Of a stretch of DNA of 64,000 nt, positions 58,639-64,000 are shown one piece after another. The stretch's first letter is position 1, and each line of letters opens with the position of its first letter. Source of the DNA: Ruegeria arenilitoris (lineage in GTDB: Bacteria > Pseudomonadota > Alphaproteobacteria > Rhodobacterales > Rhodobacteraceae); contig NZ_WQHP01000004.1 in assembly GCF_013035315.1 (NCBI RefSeq), forward strand, positions 310,001-374,000, in the 5' to 3' direction. The position numbers and the translations under genes are program-made. The notes beneath the pieces were generated by a model. The model had not been told where the DNA came from. It ran no database searches and was given only the letters and a program-made list of their open reading frames with translations.

Positions 58639-61037
58639 GCGTGACCAAACCCTTTCCCCATGACGCCGCGCCGCTACATGTCTCTGGCTCGGCGCGCTAT
58701 GTGGATGACATCCCGACGCCCAAGGGCAGCCTGCATCTGGCCTTTGGTCTGAGCCCCATCGCCAAGGGTAAGATCAACGCGATGGACTTATCGGCTGTGA
58801 AAGCCGCCGACGGGGTCGTCATGGTGATGACCGCTGAGGATCTGCCTTTTGCTAACGATGTCTCTCCTTCGATCCATGACGAACCGCTGCTGTCGGACGG
58901 AACCGTTCACTATATCGGCCAACCGGTGTTTCTGGTCGTCGCCACGAGCCATCTGGCTGCCCGAAAGGCGGCGCGCTTGGGCAAGATCGACTATGCCGAA
59001 GAAACACCGATCCTGACGGTCGAAGAGGCCCTTGCCGCCGACAGCCGGTTCGAAAACGGCCCCCGTATCTACGCAAAGGGCGATGCGGATGCGGCCATCG
59101 CTGGCGCAGCCCGTGTCATCGAGGGCACGTTCGAGATCGGCGGGCAAGAGCATTTCTACCTGGAAGGTCAGGCCGCCTTGGCCGTGCCGAATGAGGGTGC
59201 GGATATGCTGGTGCACAGCTCAACCCAGCACCCGACCGAGATTCAGCACAAGGTGGCCGATGCTTTGGGCGTTCCGATGCACGCCGTCCGGGTCGAAACC
59301 CGCCGGATGGGCGGAGGGTTCGGTGGCAAGGAAAGCCAGGGCAACGCGCTGGCTGTTGCCTGCGCCATAGCTGCGCGGGCGACCGGCAAAGCCTGCAAGA
59401 TGCGCTATGACCGCGACGATGACATGATCATCACCGGCAAGCGCCACGCGTTCCGCATCTCGTACAAGGCCGGATTTGACGAGAACGGGCACATTCAGGG
59501 CGTGTCCTTCCACCACTACGCGATCTGCGGCTGGGCGCAGGATCTGTCCTTGCCCGTTGCGGACCGCGCAATGCTGCATTCGGACAACGCCTATCTGTTG
59601 CCCAATGCGCGGATCGAAAGCCATCGGCTCAAGACAAACACTCAATCCGCCACCGCCTATCGCGGGTTTGGCGGTCCACAGGGGATGGTTGGCATCGAGC
59701 GCGTCATGGATCACGCCGCGCATGAATTGGGTCTGGACCCGGTCGAGCTGCGCCGCCGGAACTACTACGAACCGGCACATAAAGTCGCCGAGACGCAACC
59801 AGCAGAGAAACCACTGGGTCACCCCGACCCGCACGAAGACCTGACCAGCCGGGGTGCCGTTGAAATGGGCGACGCGCCAGTGCGCCCCTTGCCTGCAGGC
59901 GGAAACACCACGCCGTACGGGATGGAGGTCAGCGACTTTGAACTGCACGGCATGACCGAGAAGCTGCTGAAAACCAGTGATTATGTCGCGCGCAAGGCTG
60001 CGATCCAGAAATGGAATGCCGAGAACAGCGTGATCAAGAAAGGCATCGCCTTCTCTCCGGTCAAGTTCGGGATTTCGTTTACGCTGACCCACCTGAACCA
60101 GGCGGGTGCGCTGGTGCACGTGTATCAGGACGGCTCGGTCCATCTGAACCACGGCGGGACCGAGATGGGTCAGGGCCTGTTCCAGAAAGTTGCCCAGGTC
60201 GCCGCGTCGCGCTTTGGTATCCCGCTGGAGATGGTCAAGATCACCGCCACGGATACGGCAAAGGTGCCCAACACCTCGGCGACAGCCGCATCTTCGGGCA
60301 GTGACCTGAACGGGATGGCCGTGAAAGCCGCCTGCGACACTATCCGCGACCGGATGGCGGACTATCTGGCCGAACGGCATCAGGCCGATCCTTCGACGGT
60401 GTCGTTCTCGGACGGTTACGTCTCAGTCGGAGAAGAACGCTATAACTTTGCCGAAGCCGCGGCGCTGGCCTATCAGGGCCGCATCAGCCTTTCGGCGACA
60501 GGCTTCTACAAAACGCCCAAGATCGAGTGGGATCGGATCAAAGGTCGTGGCCGCCCGTTTTTCTACTTTGCATACGGCGCTTCGGTCACCGAGGTGGCCG
60601 TGGATACCCTGACCGGTGAGAATCGCATTCTGCGCACCGATATCCTGCATGACGCTGGCGCTTCGCTGAACCCGGCGCTGGATATCGGGCAGGTTGAAGG
60701 TGGCTATGTGCAGGGCGCAGGCTGGCTGACAACCGAAGAGCTGGTCTGGGACGGCAAGGGCAACCTGCGCACGCACGCGCCCTCGACCTACAAAATCCCG
60801 GCCTGTTCGGACCGGCCAGACGTATTCAACGTCGCGCTTTGGGATGCCGAAAACCGTGAAGAGACGATCTATCGCTCGAAAGCGGTCGGAGAGCCGCCCT
60901 TTATGCTGGGAATTTCCGCCTGGCTCGCCCTGTCGAACGCGGTGGCGGCCTGCGGTGACAGCTATCCGGCATTGGATGCCCCTGCCACAGCCGAACAGGT
61001 CTGGCATGGCGTCCAAAGGGTGAAAGGAGGCACCTGA
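58635..61037 (+). CDS. xdhB: Xanthine dehydrogenase large, molybdopterin subunit (XdhB)
   Basis: An 800-residue catalytic subunit oxidising hypoxanthine and xanthine to urate. GGGFGGKESQ binds the Moco region, TAYRGFGGPQGM holds the substrate-binding Arg, and GEPPFMLG near residue 755 carries the catalytic Glu. Length is normal for the Rhodobacter-type enzyme. It overlaps xdhA by four bases and xdhC by one. Confidence 0.96.
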   Translation: MSVTKPFPHDAAPLHVSGSARYVDDIPTPKGSLHLAFGLSPIAKGKINAMDLSAVKAADGVVMVMTAEDLPFANDVSPSIHDEPLLSDGTVHYIGQPVFLVVATSHLAARKAARLGKIDYAEETPILTVEEALAADSRFENGPRIYAKGDADAAIAGAARVIEGTFEIGGQEHFYLEGQAALAVPNEGADMLVHSSTQHPTEIQHKVADALGVPMHAVRVETRRMGGGFGGKESQGNALAVACAIAARATGKACKMRYDRDDDMIITGKRHAFRISYKAGFDENGHIQGVSFHHYAICGWAQDLSLPVADRAMLHSDNAYLLPNARIESHRLKTNTQSATAYRGFGGPQGMVGIERVMDHAAHELGLDPVELRRRNYYEPAHKVAETQPAEKPLGHPDPHEDLTSRGAVEMGDAPVRPLPAGGNTTPYGMEVSDFELHGMTEKLLKTSDYVARKAAIQKWNAENSVIKKGIAFSPVKFGISFTLTHLNQAGALVHVYQDGSVHLNHGGTEMGQGLFQKVAQVAASRFGIPLEMVKITATDTAKVPNTSATAASSGSDLNGMAVKAACDTIRDRMADYLAERHQADPSTVSFSDGYVSVGEERYNFAEAAALAYQGRISLSATGFYKTPKIEWDRIKGRGRPFFYFAYGASVTEVAVDTLTGENRILRTDILHDAGASLNPALDIGQVEGGYVQGAGWLTTEELVWDGKGNLRTHAPSTYKIPACSDRPDVFNVALWDAENREETIYRSKAVGEPPFMLGISAWLALSNAVAACGDSYPALDAPATAEQVWHGVQRVKGGT

Positions 61038-61972
61038 TGGGATTTGACCTGGAGGCTTTGAGGGAGGCGGTCAAAACTCACGGACGCGTGGTCCGGGTGG
61101 TTATCGCCGGGATCAAGGGGTCATCCCCTCGCGAGGTCGGCGCCGCAATGCTTGTTTGGGAGGACGGGCAAAGCGGCACAATCGGGGGCGGCACTTTGGA
61201 GTTCCAGGCGACAGAGGCCGCGCGGACCCAATCCTCACCGTCCCGCCTGACCCATCACGCGCTTGGTCCGGACATGGGGCAATGCTGCGGCGGCGCGGTA
61301 TCGCTATTGAGCGAGGTGTATGACCTGCAGGCCATCGACGATCTGGACGACACAATCATAGCGCGTCCGACGGCCACTGGCGATATGCCACTATCAGTCA
61401 AACGTCTGATGGCATCGGCCCGGGGTCAGGGGATCGCACCCGATCCGCAGTTGATCGACGGATGGATGGTCGAGCCTGTTCACAAGCCAACTCGCAACTT
61501 GTGGATCTGGGGCGCAGGTCACGTTGGCCGCGCGTTGGTCGACGTTCTGGCCCCGCTGCCCGATCTGTCGATCACATGGGTCGATACCGGACCAGAGCGG
61601 TTTCCGCAGGCCGTCCCAAACGGTGTCACCACGGTTCCAGCGGCCAAACCCGCCGAGTTGGTCCACCATGCACCGCGCGATGCCGAGCATCTTGTGCTTA
61701 CTTATTCACACAATCTGGACCTGGAACTGTGCAACAGGCTGCTTTCGCATGATTTCCGCTTTGCTGGCTTGATTGGCTCGGCTACGAAATGGGCGCGATT
61801 CCGGTCCCGGCTGGCTGCGTTGGGGCACACGCCCGAACGGATCAGCCGGATCACCTGCCCAATCGGGGATCCAGCCCTGGGCAAACACCCGCAGATGATC
61901 GCAGTTGGTGTCGCGGCGCAGCTTTTGCGCCCTGCCCGGCAGAATGAAAGAAAGAAGGACCTGAGCGCGTGA
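61037..61972 (+). CDS. xdhC: XdhC, molybdenum cofactor insertion and sulfuration protein
   Basis: A 311-residue chaperone that binds Moco, promotes its sulfuration and inserts it into XdhB. The N-terminal domain has GSSPREVGAAMLV and a GQCCGGAVSLL Cys pair, and the C-terminal Rossmann part starts WIWGAGHVGRALVD. Its stop overlaps the GTG of the transporter gene by four bases. Confidence 0.95.
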   Translation: MGFDLEALREAVKTHGRVVRVVIAGIKGSSPREVGAAMLVWEDGQSGTIGGGTLEFQATEAARTQSSPSRLTHHALGPDMGQCCGGAVSLLSEVYDLQAIDDLDDTIIARPTATGDMPLSVKRLMASARGQGIAPDPQLIDGWMVEPVHKPTRNLWIWGAGHVGRALVDVLAPLPDLSITWVDTGPERFPQAVPNGVTTVPAAKPAELVHHAPRDAEHLVLTYSHNLDLELCNRLLSHDFRFAGLIGSATKWARFRSRLAALGHTPERISRITCPIGDPALGKHPQMIAVGVAAQLLRPARQNERKKDLSA

Positions 61973-63486
61973 CCACTCCACTTCTAAGCTTACAAGGGCT
62001 GACCAAAGCCTATCCCGGCGTCGTGGCCAACGACCAAGTGTCCTTTGATATCGGCGAGGGCGAAGTTCACGCCCTACTTGGCGAAAACGGCGCGGGCAAA
62101 TCCACGCTGGTCAAGATGATCTATGGGTTGGTGAAGCCCGACAGCGGCACGATGCTGCTGCGTGGCCAACCCTTTGCCCCACCAGAACCACGCGCGGCCC
62201 GGGCCGATGGGATCGCGATGGTGTTCCAGCACTTCTCGCTATTCGATGCGCTGAACGTGGCCGAGAACATCGCGCTGGGAATGGAAAACCCGCCTCCGAT
62301 GGGTGATCTGGCGTCGCGTATCCGCGAAGTGTCCGAGACTTATGGCTTGCCTCTGGACCCCTACCGCACCGTGGGTGACCTGTCTGCGGGCGAGCGTCAG
62401 CGGGTCGAGATTATCCGCTGCCTCCTTCAAGATCCAAAGCTTTTGATCATGGATGAGCCGACCTCAGTTCTGACCCCGCAAGAGGTCGAGATCCTGTTCC
62501 AGACTTTGAACAAATTGCGCTCTGAGGGGACCTCGATCCTCTATATCTCGCACAAGCTGGAAGAGATCCGCACCTTGTGTGACCACGCCACGATCCTGCG
62601 TTTAGGCAAGAATGTGGGCGAATGCGTGCCCTCAGAGACCTCGGCAAGGGATATGGCCGAGATGATGGTGGGCTCGACCCTGCAAACGCCCGAACGTTCC
62701 GGGCGCGAGTTTGGTGAAGTCGCGCTGGACGTCAGCGGGTTGTCGGTGCCCTCGCCCTCAGAATTCGGGACGGCGTTGAAGAACGTGCATATGACGGTCC
62801 GCAAGGGCGAGGTTCTGGGCGTCGGTGGCGTTGCTGGCAACGGGCAGGACGAACTGCTGGGCGTGCTGTCAGGCGAGAGCACCACAGCGGCCGATGCGAT
62901 CAAGTTCAACGGTCAGCCGATCGGCAAACTGGGGCCGACGGCGCGTCGTAAGTTGGGTGTTCTGACCGCGCCGGAAGAAAGGCTGGGTCACGCGGCTGCG
63001 CCGGACATGAGCCTGACCGAAAACGCCCTGCTGACCGGATCGGTTCGCGAAGGGCTTGAAAACAATGGCTTCCTGAAATGGGCCGAGACCAAGAGCTTTG
63101 CGGAAAAGATCATTAGCGCCTTTGACGTCCGTACGCCCGGTCCCGAAAACGCAGCACGCTCTTTGTCGGGCGGCAATCTGCAGAAATTCGTGATCGGTCG
63201 CGAGGTTCTTCAAAACCCCGACGTTCTGGTGGTGAACCAACCGACATGGGGGGTAGATGCAGCGGCGGCGGCGGCGATCCGGCAAGCTATTCTGGATCTG
63301 GCCGCCAAGGGAACCGCGGTGATCTGTATCAGCCAGGATCTGGATGAACTGATGGAAATCTCGGACAGCTTCGCTGCTCTGAACGAAGGGCGGCTGAGCG
63401 CCCCGCGCGAAACCACGGGCCTGACCGTTGATGAGATCGGCCTGATGATGGGCGGCGCCCATGGGATGGAGGTCGCCCATGTCTAA
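61969..63486 (+). CDS. ABC transporter ATP-binding protein of the BMP/nucleoside-purine type
   Basis: A 505-residue double ATPase. The first domain has a full Walker A (GENGAGKST), signature LSAGERQRVEI, and Walker B. The second has a degenerate Walker A (VAGNGQDELLG) and signature LSGGNLQKFVIGRE, the pattern of the sugar/nucleoside (YufO/NupO-like) group. The start GTG at 61969 overlaps the xdhC stop. Position suggests import of purines or nucleosides for xanthine dehydrogenase. A lipoprotein binding component (BMP) is not in view. Confidence 0.9.
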   Translation: MTTPLLSLQGLTKAYPGVVANDQVSFDIGEGEVHALLGENGAGKSTLVKMIYGLVKPDSGTMLLRGQPFAPPEPRAARADGIAMVFQHFSLFDALNVAENIALGMENPPPMGDLASRIREVSETYGLPLDPYRTVGDLSAGERQRVEIIRCLLQDPKLLIMDEPTSVLTPQEVEILFQTLNKLRSEGTSILYISHKLEEIRTLCDHATILRLGKNVGECVPSETSARDMAEMMVGSTLQTPERSGREFGEVALDVSGLSVPSPSEFGTALKNVHMTVRKGEVLGVGGVAGNGQDELLGVLSGESTTAADAIKFNGQPIGKLGPTARRKLGVLTAPEERLGHAAAPDMSLTENALLTGSVREGLENNGFLKWAETKSFAEKIISAFDVRTPGPENAARSLSGGNLQKFVIGREVLQNPDVLVVNQPTWGVDAAAAAAIRQAILDLAAKGTAVICISQDLDELMEISDSFAALNEGRLSAPRETTGLTVDEIGLMMGGAHGMEVAHV

Positions 63487-63525
63487 GACAAATCAAAAAA
63501 GAAGTAAGAACAGGGGGATGAGCGG

Positions 63526-64000
63526 GTGATTGTGTTGGAGAAACGGCCTCAGCCGTCCAAGGCGTGGTCCTATGCCACCCCTGTGGTCGCGGTGCTGGCG
63601 ACAATGGTGTTTGGCGGCATCTTGTTCGCCATACTTGGGAAGAACCCGGTAGAGGCGATCGGCACCATTTTCTGGGAACCGCTCTTTGGCGAGTTCGCCT
63701 TTTACTACCGCCCGCAATTGCTGGTGAAAGGCGCGCCGCTGGTGTTGATCGCCATTGGCCTGTCTTTGGGTTTTCGCGCTGGTATCTGGAATATCGGGGC
63801 CGAGGGCCAGTATATCATGGGCGCTATCTTTGGCGCTGCGGCTGGTCTGGCGTTCTATCCGCTGGATGCGTTCTACATTTTCCCGATCATGGTCATCGCA
63901 GGCGCGTTTGGCGGCTGGCTATGGGCGATGATCCCGGCCTTTCTGAAGGTGCGCTTTGGCACCAATGAGATCCTTGTCTCGCTGATGTTGGTCTATGTGG
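63526..64000 (+). CDS. ABC transporter permease of the BMP/nucleoside type, 3' end beyond window
   Basis: An open frame from GTG 63526 runs to the window end (158 codons). The first residues are VIVLEKRPQPSKAWSY, then a hydrophobic helix, and the RAGIWNIGAEGQYIMGAIFGA motif of the BPD_transp_2 permeases of sugar/nucleoside importers, followed by FGTNEILVSLMLVYV. A GGGGG ribosome site is eight bases upstream. It pairs with the upstream ATPase. Confidence 0.85.
   Translation, partial: MIVLEKRPQPSKAWSYATPVVAVLATMVFGGILFAILGKNPVEAIGTIFWEPLFGEFAFYYRPQLLVKGAPLVLIAIGLSLGFRAGIWNIGAEGQYIMGAIFGAAAGLAFYPLDAFYIFPIMVIAGAFGGWLWAMIPAFLKVRFGTNEILVSLMLVYV

Overview
The window looks like a chromosomal segment of a marine alphaproteobacterium of the Rhodobacteraceae (Roseobacter group, Ruegeria-like). 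This rests on protein style and gene order: an F1-only ATP synthase operon (atpH-A-G-D-C), groES-groEL behind a CIRCE operator, B12-dependent ribonucleotide reductase NrdJ, short HisG with HisZ, family II pyrophosphatase, and small alphaproteobacterial families (DUF1150, DUF465, DUF1489, DUF2125, DUF2161). Genes are dense, mostly ATG or GTG started, and often joined by 1-4 base overlaps. I saw no rRNA, tRNA, CRISPR array, insertion sequence or prophage.

Layout. 1-2.4 kb (minus): hsp20-DUF1150, a PhzF-like isomerase and a glycosyltransferase family 10 gene cut by the left edge. 2.6-4.4 kb (plus): DUF465, purE-purK. 4.4-10.2 kb (minus): phnM coupled to a lipase-like hydrolase, an EamA exporter, groESL, a PD-(D/E)xK-like DUF2161 gene. 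10.3-17.7 kb (plus): TraB/GumN, ppaC, DUF389, a HAD hydrolase, MaoC hydratase, ribF-ycgN-ltaE. 17.7-19.1 kb (minus): alpha/beta hydrolase and a DsbA-like isomerase. 19.2-20.8 kb (plus): prs, rpiB. 20.8-27.2 kb (minus): an H-type lectin, the F1 ATP synthase operon, a methyltransferase. 27.2-30.5 kb (plus): gloB, clpA. 30.6-36.9 kb: a WaaP-like kinase, a YHYH protein, a non-flagellar ExbB/MotA plus OmpA/MotB motor pair, a ChaC-like cyclotransferase, DUF2125. 36.9-43.7 kb: extensin-like peptidase, tyrA, hisC, a class V aminotransferase with a divergent Lrp-type regulator, an SDR with a divergent AraC regulator. 43.7-48.6 kb (minus): rpsD, two accessory genes in AT-richer DNA, nrdJ. 48.7-56.9 kb: DUF1489, hisS-hisZ-hisG, slyX, two small envelope proteins, dnaE. 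57.3-64 kb (plus): xdhA-xdhB-xdhC joined to a purine/nucleoside-type ABC importer that runs off the right edge.

Functional themes. Most of the window is housekeeping: purine, histidine, tyrosine and flavin synthesis, PRPP supply, ATP synthesis, DNA replication and dNTP supply, chaperones and proteolysis. The right end is a purine salvage and oxidation operon. Regulatory signals seen directly include CIRCE, an RpoH-like promoter at hsp20, strong sigma70-type promoters at purE and rpsD, several intrinsic terminators, perfect DnaA boxes in front of the atp operon and of nrdJ, and a 9-bp hairpin that buries the hisC ribosome binding site. I found no clearly new multi-gene system. The least explained items are the stator-like motor pair (32.4-35.3 kb), a Hint-type protein apparently lacking its Hint domain (44.6-45.1 kb), the DUF2161 nuclease-like protein, and the possible DnaA control of nrdJ and atp.
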